From Pseudodesulfovibrio nedwellii (GTDB taxonomy: Bacteria > Desulfobacterota > Desulfovibrionia > Desulfovibrionales > Desulfovibrionaceae), in contig NZ_AP026709.1 of the NCBI RefSeq assembly GCF_027923765.1, positions 1,979,501 through 2,043,500 on the forward strand: a stretch of DNA of 64,000 bases, in the 5' to 3' direction. The notes beneath the pieces are model-generated. The model searched no databases, was not told the DNA's origin, and worked only from the letters and a program-made list of their open reading frames with translations. Position 1 is the first letter of the stretch. Every line of letters starts with the position of its first letter. The position numbers and the translations under genes were made by a program. Below, piece after piece: positions 55,085 through 63,261 of the stretch.

Positions 55085-55545
55085 TTATCCATAAAGGGCC
55101 TTGGGGTGCTCAAGCACCCCAACACCGTTCTCCCTCCGAAGACTATTTATTCCCCGCCCAATCAGACGAAAACGGAACCCAGCCTTTGATTGGCGGCTTA
55201 GAAACTGACCAATCGAAGGAGGCGGCTTTCGTCAGGAGATCAAGTAATTTGTCTTAAACTGAAGGATGACGGGAGAGGCAGGGCTTATACTTTTGATAGG
55301 GTGGAGCCGACTCGATTGGATCAGATTCTCGCCGCCAATCATGGAGGCGGCAAAACTAGCGCAAGCGACCTTTTTTGCTCCTTTTTTGGGCGCTGCCAAA
55401 AAAGAAGGCCCGCCCGGCAGGGCATGGAAAGCCTTGGGTGCTTCAGCACCCAACAATGACTCTCGCCAAAGGCGCATCCTCCATTCTTCATCGCTGCGAA
55501 ACGCAGCCTTCCTTTCTCTTCAATCCTACTTGGCAAGAACCTATC
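55085..55545 (+). repeat. mosaic of composite repeats
   Basis: Holds GGGGTGC-TCAA-GCACCCC (55103-55120), a degenerate GGCGGC/GAGCC part, CTAGCGCAAGCGACC, a T-rich/GGCGCTGCC stretch with GCCCGGCAGGGCA, the hairpin GGGTGC-TTCA-GCACCC (55436-55451), CTCGCCAAAGGCGCAT and GCTGCG-AAA-CGCAGC. It stops about 45 bases before the S49 peptidase start. Confidence 0.65.
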
Positions 55546-55589
55546 AAATAGCTAGTATATTCAAATCAAAAAGTAATTCTGGAGGCCCC

Positions 55590-56567
55590 ATGAGATCTCG
55601 TATTATCCTTACACTCTTAATAACCCTAATGACCCTTCCGGCGTGTGCGCCAAAAATAAAAATCTTCGCATCCCCAGCCACAGAACCTCTCAAAGAATTC
55701 GTAGTGGAAGGTGAAGGCACAGGCAAAATAGCCCTGATCCATTTACGCGGATTCCTGTCATCCCAACCAAAACAGGGAATGCTGGCCGCCAAACCAAGCC
55801 AAGTACAGGAACTCGTTAGCGCATTAAAACTCGCTGAAATGGACGACGAAGTGAAAAGCGTAGTCCTTGCCATCGACTCCCCCGGAGGAACGACCACCGG
55901 CTCGGACGTACTTTATCATGAGATCATCGGCTTCAAAAAACGCACCGGTAAAAAAGTCGTTGTCGCCATGTTCGATGTGGCGGCATCAGGAGGTTACTAC
56001 GCGGCCCTGCCTGCTGACTGGATTATGGCCCATCCTACCACTATCACCGGTTCAGTCGGCGTAATCTTCATGCGACCCAAACTGGTCGGCCTCATGGACA
56101 AAGTCGGCGTAAACGTTGAAGTCTCCAAATCTGGTAGGGATAAGGACATGGGTTCCCCCTTCCGTCCAACAACCAAAGAAGAAGACGCCCTGTTCCAGGC
56201 TATCATTGATGATTTCGCGGCGCGATTCCACATGCTGGTCGCCAAACACCGCAAACTTTCCGACGCTGATATGGAAACCGTAAAGACTGCGCGTGTGTTC
56301 ACGGCCAATCAGGCAAAAAAAATCGGCCTTATCGATCAGGTGGGATACATTCAGGATGCATTCGCCAAAGCTCGAAGCTTGTCCGGCTTGCCGAAAGACT
56401 GCCAAATCGTCAGCTACCGCCGCGATACCTACCCCAACGACAATCCATACAACACGCTGGACTCGGTTGATCCAGCCAAGATAAACCTGCTCGGCCTGGA
56501 TGCCAGCTTCATCATGCCGCCCAAAGCAGGATTTTATTATGTCTGGCCTCAAGGGCTGACACAGTAA
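55590..56567 (+). CDS. S49-family signal-peptide-peptidase-like lipoprotein
   Basis: A 325-residue protein. The lipobox LPAC (Cys19) marks an outer- or inner-membrane lipoprotein, unlike standard SppA. Clp-fold peptidase features follow: LAIDSPGGTTTGSDVLYHEI, the nucleophile Ser in DVAASGGYYAALPADWIMAHPTTITGSVGVIF, and the FTANQAKKIGLIDQVG end segment. GGAGG at 55581-55585 sets the start; the frame extends into repeats upstream. It likely cleaves membrane-linked peptides in the periplasm. Confidence 0.87.
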   Translation: MRSRIILTLLITLMTLPACAPKIKIFASPATEPLKEFVVEGEGTGKIALIHLRGFLSSQPKQGMLAAKPSQVQELVSALKLAEMDDEVKSVVLAIDSPGGTTTGSDVLYHEIIGFKKRTGKKVVVAMFDVAASGGYYAALPADWIMAHPTTITGSVGVIFMRPKLVGLMDKVGVNVEVSKSGRDKDMGSPFRPTTKEEDALFQAIIDDFAARFHMLVAKHRKLSDADMETVKTARVFTANQAKKIGLIDQVGYIQDAFAKARSLSGLPKDCQIVSYRRDTYPNDNPYNTLDSVDPAKINLLGLDASFIMPPKAGFYYVWPQGLTQ

Positions 56568-56594
56568 ATAATCACCAAACAATATTCTAAAGCG

Positions 56595-56624
56595 AAAAGG
56601 GCGAACCATGTGGTTCGCCCTTTT
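56595..56624. terminator. bidirectional terminator between S49 peptidase and aor
   Basis: AAAAGGGCGAACC-ATGT-GGTTCGCCCTTTT, a 13-bp stem with A and T ends. It closes both the peptidase gene and the aldehyde ferredoxin oxidoreductase gene. Confidence 0.92.
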
Positions 56625-56640
56625 CTGTTCGGTTGGTTAA

Positions 56641-58611
56641 CTATGCGGAGAGTGCTTTATTCATTTTTTTGGCCACGAAATCGAGGCCGAGCTTCTTCAG
56701 ATGTTTTGTCTCGGGAATGCCGTCCATATCCCAGCCGCGCTGCTTGTAGTAGGCGTCCAGAATCTTGTTGTACTTTACGCCGTCAATGGGAGGCAACGGG
56801 ATCGGGCCGACCGGATGTTCACCCGGACATTCCTTGTTCAGACACTTCCAGTTGGGCTGGTCATCTTCACGACGGATGCCGCGCATGACGATAGTGGCAC
56901 GCTCGATCTGATTGGACCGCTCGAATATCTCAAACAATTCCTCTGTCGTGTATTTGATGCCGGAGGCATAGTAGATGGACTGACAAATCAGGTCGTACAT
57001 GTGATCAAGGTCCTCGACCTTATCATGCCAGTAGCCAAGATGGCCGAAGTTGAACTTGCAGATACCGAGGCTGTCGGACAGGAAGAACATGTTCTCGTAA
57101 TATTGTACCAGACGGGCCTTGGCTTCGGGATGGTAAGAACGAACGTCGCCACCTTCCTTGAAACCAGACACCTTGACGGCAACGGGCGGGATGTTGACCC
57201 ACTCTGCCGTAGGCAGACCATTCAGATGGTGCGAGCCGCGCGGGGAAACCGCGAACTGAAGCATAGAACCGATGGTGGAACGAGTCTCAACACCCGTGGC
57301 ACACATACCTTTCTGATGATAAACAGACTGTAATGCTTTCTCGCCCAAAGCCTTGGCAACACGATACGGGCCATTGGCCAAATTATCGCCGCAGCCTTTA
57401 CGGAACACGATCTTGGGCATCATGGCAACACACGCATCACCGTTGCCGAACTGCATGTCGATATCATCCAAAAACGACTTGTTGATAAGCTTCCGTTCCA
57501 TCAATTCCATCAAGGTGGAAAACATGGCACCGGTCTCAACGGTGTCCAAACCATAATCGTTACACATGGTGTTGAGCTTGAGGACAACCTTATCGTCGGT
57601 GATATCACACTTATGACCCAATGCCGTGGTGGTTTCATATTCCGGCCCACCACCGCGTGTGGGATACTTACCGTCCTTGACCGCATAGGCAGCATGACAA
57701 TGGACGGGGCAGGCAAAACAGGCTTCACGACGGGTGCCGTGATCCTTACTCCACGAACGCACCAGACGATCAAACTTGGGATCAATGCCACACCGCTGCC
57801 AGTTGCGGATGGGTACCATACCCGTGGTCCCGATCAAATTGGTAATACCAGGTGTTCCCCACTTGGACATAAGGTCATAACTGGCACTATGGACCTTACC
57901 GAATTTCGGGTCCATCAACTCGTCACGGAGCTGCTTGGTGACCTTGTAAAATTCCTTTGGCTTAAACAATTTGACCGGCTTGGAGCCCTTGGCAACCACG
58001 GCCTTGAGATTTTTTGATCCAAAAACGGCACCCATGCCACAACGGCCCATGGAGTTTGTAGTCTCGGTACGAACATTGGCATAACGAACCAAATTCTCAC
58101 CGGCCTGACCGATGCAGAGCAGCTTGGTCGGCTCGCCATACTTCTCAATCAGTTCAGCCTGGGTGTCTATGGTACCCTTGCCCCACACGTCGGCTGCGGA
58201 TTCAAGACGAACCTCGTCATCTTCGATATACAGACACACAGGCTTCTTGGCCTTGCCGCTAATGACCAACATATCATAACCACACCGTTTGAGAGCCGGT
58301 CCAAAATGACCGCCACAGTTGGAATCACCCCAACCGGAATAGTTCATGGGAGAAAGATAGCAAGCGTGAGTACGCCCGGAACTGGGGAAAGTGGTCGCAC
58401 CCAGTGCGCCGGTACCGATGTAAACTTTATTGGCCGGAGACAATGGATCGGTCTTGGCCACGTCCACTTCATTGAACAACAGATAGTGTGCCAGACAACG
58501 ACCACCCAGCCACTTTTCATTATACTTGGAGGCATCCTCACGCGTTACCGACCCGGTTGTCAGGTCCACGCGCAGGATTATCCCCATGTTTCCGTAAACT
58601 TCTTTTGTCAT
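56641..58611 (-). CDS. aor: aldehyde ferredoxin oxidoreductase
   Basis: A 656-residue tungsten- or molybdenum-pterin enzyme oxidising aldehydes to acids with ferredoxin. N-terminal GRCLAHYLLF, the pterin-contact SGRTHACYLSP and GDSNCGGHFGPALK motifs, and NSMGRCGMGAVFGSKNLKAVV are present. The [4Fe-4S] ligands are Cys298, Cys301 and Cys305 in CFACPVHC plus a later Cys in SLGIC. It lies 22 bases after the ferredoxin gene and just left of a histidine kinase/response regulator pair, so the four genes likely work together. Confidence 0.96.
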   Translation of the reverse strand: MTKEVYGNMGIILRVDLTTGSVTREDASKYNEKWLGGRCLAHYLLFNEVDVAKTDPLSPANKVYIGTGALGATTFPSSGRTHACYLSPMNYSGWGDSNCGGHFGPALKRCGYDMLVISGKAKKPVCLYIEDDEVRLESAADVWGKGTIDTQAELIEKYGEPTKLLCIGQAGENLVRYANVRTETTNSMGRCGMGAVFGSKNLKAVVAKGSKPVKLFKPKEFYKVTKQLRDELMDPKFGKVHSASYDLMSKWGTPGITNLIGTTGMVPIRNWQRCGIDPKFDRLVRSWSKDHGTRREACFACPVHCHAAYAVKDGKYPTRGGGPEYETTTALGHKCDITDDKVVLKLNTMCNDYGLDTVETGAMFSTLMELMERKLINKSFLDDIDMQFGNGDACVAMMPKIVFRKGCGDNLANGPYRVAKALGEKALQSVYHQKGMCATGVETRSTIGSMLQFAVSPRGSHHLNGLPTAEWVNIPPVAVKVSGFKEGGDVRSYHPEAKARLVQYYENMFFLSDSLGICKFNFGHLGYWHDKVEDLDHMYDLICQSIYYASGIKYTTEELFEIFERSNQIERATIVMRGIRREDDQPNWKCLNKECPGEHPVGPIPLPPIDGVKYNKILDAYYKQRGWDMDGIPETKHLKKLGLDFVAKKMNKALSA

Positions 58612-58632
58612 GTCAGTTTCTCCTGGGGGTCA

Positions 58633-59289
58633 TTAAATCTTGTGGAAAGTGATAGCATGAGTGGGACACCAGGCAACACACTGCGGATCGCCGCCACACA
58701 AATCACACTTGACGGCCTTGTCCGTATGAGGATTGACCTTGATCATATTGAACTGACAGGCCTCTTCACAATCGCCACAACCGACACACAGCTCTTCCTT
58801 GACCACACGAGCTCCGGTCTTCGGGTCCACATAAATGGCATTCTCGGGGCAAGCATCCATACATTCAGGGGATGCACATTGCTGACACAGTTCATTGTCG
58901 GAAAATTCAGCAAAAGTGGCACGGGCCAAATCCTGGGGCCAGCCCGGAGCATTGGCGGACAACGCACTCACACCGATGAAATCAAGCACAGGCTTAAGGG
59001 TAAAAGTATTGCGGCTTGCCAAAGGATCAGCGTCACCGGCATGGAACTGGGCGCAGGCGACTTCGCAGTAGGCACAGCCTGCACAAATATTGGGATCAAA
59101 GCGCAATTCGTATCGGGCCGGAGGGACATCGCACCCTTCGGGACGGGCGGCAAAGGCCAACGAGCCTGATTCCTTAAGACAAAAAATTCCCGCAGCCAGG
59201 CCACCGGCAGCCTTACCCGCAGTCTTCAGAAAGCCGCGACGCGAAAAGCCCTTGCTTTCCCCTATGGCCGTTTCCTTAATTTTACTCAT
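58633..59289 (-). CDS. Tat-exported 4Fe-4S ferredoxin protein
   Basis: A 218-residue iron-sulfur protein. The twin-arginine signal SRRGFLKTAG lies near residues 16-25 with a following hydrophobic stretch. Four-cysteine clusters follow: CAGCAYCEVAC, CQQCASPECMDACP, CVGCGDCEEACQ and CDLCGGDPQCVAWCP, enough for four [4Fe-4S] clusters. AGGAGGAG before the ATG at 59289 is strong. It is the probable electron partner of the aldehyde oxidoreductase. A Tat export signal on a partner of a normally cytoplasmic enzyme is odd. Confidence 0.9.
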   Translation of the reverse strand: MSKIKETAIGESKGFSRRGFLKTAGKAAGGLAAGIFCLKESGSLAFAARPEGCDVPPARYELRFDPNICAGCAYCEVACAQFHAGDADPLASRNTFTLKPVLDFIGVSALSANAPGWPQDLARATFAEFSDNELCQQCASPECMDACPENAIYVDPKTGARVVKEELCVGCGDCEEACQFNMIKVNPHTDKAVKCDLCGGDPQCVAWCPTHAITFHKI

Positions 59290-59350
59290 TCGCTCCTCCT
59301 TCTGGAGTGTTGTCATACATGGAGTAAATCCTGTGTTTTCAACTCCTATA

Positions 59351-59365
59351 GGAAGAACTGTGCCA
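59351..59365 (-). promoter_or_regulatory. candidate sigma-54 promoter for ferredoxin-aor genes
   Basis: Minus strand: TGGCAC at 59365-59360, five bases, TTCC at 59354-59351. The -24 part is perfect and the -12 has one mismatch (TTGC expected). It lies about 65 bases before the ferredoxin start. The adjacent regulator is a sigma-54 activator, which supports it. Confidence 0.45.
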
Positions 59366-59439
59366 GCAATCCACATCCCTACAAGTGCCTTAAATAAATG
59401 CGTAAAATAAAAAGCATACAGGCACAAAAAAACGCCCCG

Positions 59440-59459
59440 ATTATTCCAACTGGAATAAT
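59440..59459. promoter_or_regulatory. candidate enhancer site (UAS) of the sigma-54 regulator
   Basis: Perfect inverted repeat ATTATTCCAACTGGAATAAT, nine bases per arm with a two-base centre. It lies about 75 bases upstream of the candidate -24/-12 promoter, a usual distance for enhancer sites bound by NtrC-type regulators. Confidence 0.55.
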
Positions 59460-59560
59460 ATCGAAACGTTTTTAAACTATTTACTTGAAATTGCAGGATT
59501 AAAATAAAATTATAATAAAAATTATTATATTCCTTTAGTTATACCCCACGTGCAAACACG

Positions 59561-60958
59561 TCATTCTTGTCCAGCAACCATCCGTTTCAACCGCTTGGAC
59601 AAAGCTGGCTGGGAAATGCCAAGCATTCGAGCCGCAGTCGTTTGTTTGCCGCCAGCCCGCTTCATGGCCTCTGTCACCAACAGATCGGAAACTTGAGCCA
59701 AAGTGGGGAGCGGGTCAGGGAAACCCACTGTATGAGGAAATCCCAACTCCACTCGCTGCACTTCATTTTCTACAGCCAACCGTTCCCGGAAAGGAGCCAC
59801 AGGCAAAACATCTCCAGAACAATTGCTGACCGCGTCGAAAATCATGGATTCCAATTCACGCACGTTACCAGGAAACGCATAGGCCGTCAGTCCGACGATC
59901 AATCGTTCCGGTACCTTGGGCACGTCCCGATTCAACAGACCAGCGGCCTTGTGTACAAAATGATCGATCAGCAACGGGATGTCGTCAGGGCGTTCCCGCA
60001 AAGACGGAATATGAACATGGTGGATACACAATCGATAATACAAATCCGCACGGAACCGCCCATCATCACGGGTCCCCTCAAGATCACAATGAGTCGCGGC
60101 AATAACACGGGCCTCGGCAGATTTGGGCAGGTCTGCTCCAAGCGGAAAATACTCCCGTTCCTGAATGAGTCGCAAAAGTTTGACCTGTGATGCCGCGGAA
60201 AGATCACCAATTTCATCCAGAAACAAACAACCGCCGGAGGCCTGTTCCACCAGTCCAGCCCGTGCATTTTGTGCGCCCGTATACGCGCCTTTGAGATGTC
60301 CGAACAGCGTATCGCTGAACACGGTGTCATCCACACCAGCCACATTCACCGGCACAAAAGGCTTATCCTTTGCCGTCAAAGTGTGCAGAGCGCGGGCCAA
60401 TAATTCTTTGCCAGTGCCGGATTCCCCGGTAATCAGTACGGGCTGACCGGAACCGGCCACGGCTTCCACATATTTGAACATCCTAAGCATACGTGCATCA
60501 CGAGCTATCATGTGAGAAAAGGCCTCAGGGTGATCCAATGCATCGGACAAAAAGCCACTTCGCAAACTGGAATTTTCCCGCTTGAGTCGACGCATCTCCA
60601 AGGCTCGGGTCACGGTGGACATAAGCCGTGTTTCGTCCACGGGTTTAACCAGATAGTCGAACGCGCCCAGTCGCATACAATTCACTGCGGAATCAACAGT
60701 GTCGATGCCGGTAATAATAACCACCTCGACGTTAGGGTGTGCATCCTTGATCTGTTCAAGCAATTCCTCACCCGTTACATGAGGCATAACCAAATCAAGC
60801 AGCATAAGGTCTACAGGATACTCGGCCAAAATATCCAAAACACGACGGCTGTCATCGCAACGCATAATGTTGCCCACGCCTCCGGCCATGAGTATCAACT
60901 CAAAACTGTCAATGGATGCGGGTTCATCGTCCACGATAAGTACGTGCGGTGTATACAT
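59561..60958 (-). CDS. sigma-54-dependent response regulator (NtrC family)
   Basis: A 465-residue activator. The receiver has phospho-acceptor Asp55 in LMLLDLVMP. The AAA+ domain shows Walker A GESGTGKE (178-185) and GAYTGA (224-229), the sigma-54 contact loop. A Fis-type helix-turn-helix closes the protein (TTAARMLGISQPALSKRLKR). It overlaps nothing but ends nine bases before the kinase gene. It should activate the ferredoxin-aor promoter via the palindrome at 59440-59459 (inference). Confidence 0.95.
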   Translation of the reverse strand: MYTPHVLIVDDEPASIDSFELILMAGGVGNIMRCDDSRRVLDILAEYPVDLMLLDLVMPHVTGEELLEQIKDAHPNVEVVIITGIDTVDSAVNCMRLGAFDYLVKPVDETRLMSTVTRALEMRRLKRENSSLRSGFLSDALDHPEAFSHMIARDARMLRMFKYVEAVAGSGQPVLITGESGTGKELLARALHTLTAKDKPFVPVNVAGVDDTVFSDTLFGHLKGAYTGAQNARAGLVEQASGGCLFLDEIGDLSAASQVKLLRLIQEREYFPLGADLPKSAEARVIAATHCDLEGTRDDGRFRADLYYRLCIHHVHIPSLRERPDDIPLLIDHFVHKAAGLLNRDVPKVPERLIVGLTAYAFPGNVRELESMIFDAVSNCSGDVLPVAPFRERLAVENEVQRVELGFPHTVGFPDPLPTLAQVSDLLVTEAMKRAGGKQTTAARMLGISQPALSKRLKRMVAGQE

Positions 60959-60966
60959 ACGTTGTC

Positions 60967-63063
60967 CTAACTAGAATGAGGTTCGGCTGGCAGGGTCAAA
61001 ACAGCCCGTGTGCCCTTACCTGTTCGAGGGAGAAATTCCAAAGTGCCACAGTGCTCGCTCACGATCTTGTGGGAAACGGACAATCCCAGTCCAGTGCCGC
61101 CGATGTCCCGTTTGGTCGTGAAAAACGGATCGGTTACATGTGGCAAATCGGTTTTGGAAATACCGGTTCCTTCATCCACAACTTCGACGACCGTGCTACC
61201 ACTCTCTGCATCCAACCGGGTAACCACGGTGATAGCGCAATTCTTTTCAGGCAGGGCTTCACAAGAATTTTGCACGAGATTGATGATTACCTGTTCAATT
61301 TTCTGATAATTACCACGGACCATCGGGCGACCATGAGCATACTGCACCTCGAAATTGTAGGTGGCTTGCTTGATCTGATTCGCCAGCAGATTCAAGGAAT
61401 GCTTGAGCACGGAATTTATAAAAACGGCCTGATCCATTTCCGTGGAGTCATGCCGGGCATAATCCTTGAGGTCCTTGACAATTCGCTTGATCCGCTCCGA
61501 ACCTTCCAACACACTATCAAACAGGCGCGGCACCCGGTCACGAGCCTGACTGTATTTAAGGCCGCCAAGGGTGAAGTCACCGTTATCATCATAGTACCGA
61601 TCCAACGCAGGAATGGCCCCGGCCCACATGCGAGAGAGCAACTGGGAATTGAGCATGATGTAATTATTGGGATTGTTCACCTCATGCGCCACACCCGACA
61701 CCAAAATGCCGAGGCTGACCATCTTGCCCGCCTGAACCAGTTGTTCCTGCTTGAGATTAGCCTCACGCTCGGCAACCCGTTTCTCCGTAATGTCACGGCA
61801 GGTGATGAGCGTGGTACCGTTCTGAATGGAAACCTTCTTGACGTTGACCATCAGTTCATGCTGACGCCCCAACTTATCGCAGACAGACAATTCAATATTG
61901 CGGATTTCGCCGAACGCGGCCAACCGGGTGCGATCATAAAAATTCTCACCAAGCAAAGAGGATATCTCGTCGAACCACCGTACCTCATGCTCGGTATAAC
62001 CGAACACGGTCTTCACACTAGGGCTAATATAAATAAAATGCCCGTTATCATCGGTGATAAACACGGCATCCGAAATACTAGCCAGAGTGATACGATGCAA
62101 TGCCTCGGAGTGTTGCAACGCTTCAACCCATTGACGATAATCAGTTATATTTCGATAGCTTACCACCATACCGATAGGCACGCCATCTGAATTCTTGAGT
62201 TTGGTAGCCGTGAGCGAACAGGGAACAGTTTTGCCTGAAGCATCCCGACAGTCTGTTTCATAGTCGGCCCGATCTCGTCCCATGAGTCGGGTCGAAGCCA
62301 TGCAGTGAACGCCATCACATCCATGACAGGGAAATACTTCAAAACACTTCTTGCTCTCGATATCGTCATGGCCGTGGCCGGACAGTTCGGAAAAGGCACG
62401 GTTGATCTTGAGAATATTCTTCTTGTTATCCGTAACGATCAGTCCATCTACCGAAGTCTCGAAAACTTGACTGAGTTCCATGTCAGCCCGTTCGAGATCA
62501 TCCTCAACCTGCGTCCGATAGAAACGCTCATCCTTGAGTGCGTCATGCGAAGATTTCAATTCCTCCGTGCGTTTCTCAATGATCCCTTCCATCCGATCAT
62601 ACAGGATGGTGCGTTTACGCTCGCGGCGTAAATCTTCGGTAATATCACGAATGGTCGCGACAACATATTGCTCATTATTGATGGCCACGGCCTTGAGTGA
62701 CACTTCCGTATCAATGAGCGTGCCGTCCCCTTGTTTGTCCTTCCAAAAAAAACGTTGAGGGGTTCCCTCGGCTGCGGCCCGTATTTTTTCCTGCGCCATG
62801 AGGTAAGAATCGCGACCATTGGGCTGTTTTTCCGGGGCGAATTCTGCCGGAGAACGGCCAAGAATCTGTCCCTTGTCTGCCTTCCAAATGCGACACGCAC
62901 TTTTGTTACAATCAAAAAAAGTATCTTGCAGAATGAGAATGCCATCGGACATGGCATCAAGCACACCCTGATATTTGCCCAGTTCCGACTCTAGCTCTGC
63001 GATGCGTGTTTGCTGCGCCTCGATAATCGCCTGCGACTTCGTCGCGTTGGTTGCCGTATCCAT
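60967..63063 (-). CDS. multi-PAS sensor histidine kinase
   Basis: A 698-residue kinase. It has a coiled start, then three PAS/PAC-like segments (near residues 40-150, 200-310 and 315-430; one with a cysteine-rich ECFEVFPCHGCDGVHC stretch that might bind haem or a cluster). The H-box GVAHEVNNPNNYIML lies near 455 and the ATPase boxes LVQNSCEALPE and GTGLGLSVSHKI near 600-660. No membrane helix is evident, so sensing should be cytoplasmic. GGAGGGG before the ATG at 63063 sets the start. It is the likely sensor for the aldehyde oxidoreductase genes. Confidence 0.93.
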   Translation of the reverse strand: MDTATNATKSQAIIEAQQTRIAELESELGKYQGVLDAMSDGILILQDTFFDCNKSACRIWKADKGQILGRSPAEFAPEKQPNGRDSYLMAQEKIRAAAEGTPQRFFWKDKQGDGTLIDTEVSLKAVAINNEQYVVATIRDITEDLRRERKRTILYDRMEGIIEKRTEELKSSHDALKDERFYRTQVEDDLERADMELSQVFETSVDGLIVTDNKKNILKINRAFSELSGHGHDDIESKKCFEVFPCHGCDGVHCMASTRLMGRDRADYETDCRDASGKTVPCSLTATKLKNSDGVPIGMVVSYRNITDYRQWVEALQHSEALHRITLASISDAVFITDDNGHFIYISPSVKTVFGYTEHEVRWFDEISSLLGENFYDRTRLAAFGEIRNIELSVCDKLGRQHELMVNVKKVSIQNGTTLITCRDITEKRVAEREANLKQEQLVQAGKMVSLGILVSGVAHEVNNPNNYIMLNSQLLSRMWAGAIPALDRYYDDNGDFTLGGLKYSQARDRVPRLFDSVLEGSERIKRIVKDLKDYARHDSTEMDQAVFINSVLKHSLNLLANQIKQATYNFEVQYAHGRPMVRGNYQKIEQVIINLVQNSCEALPEKNCAITVVTRLDAESGSTVVEVVDEGTGISKTDLPHVTDPFFTTKRDIGGTGLGLSVSHKIVSEHCGTLEFLPRTGKGTRAVLTLPAEPHSS

Positions 63064-63261
63064 GCGCCCCTCCAAAGGTGGGTTCGACTCTTTGTTCCCC
63101 ACTTAGCCCTGATTCGAAATCGACGCAAGGCAGCGATCGAAATGGCAACACATCGAAATATAAGAAGGAAAACAAACAGGGTCTGTTCACTGTCTCATTG
63201 TCTTGCGAGCGGAACTTCTTTCCCTTACAGTGACCTTTCACTCGATAAAAAGGAGACACAA

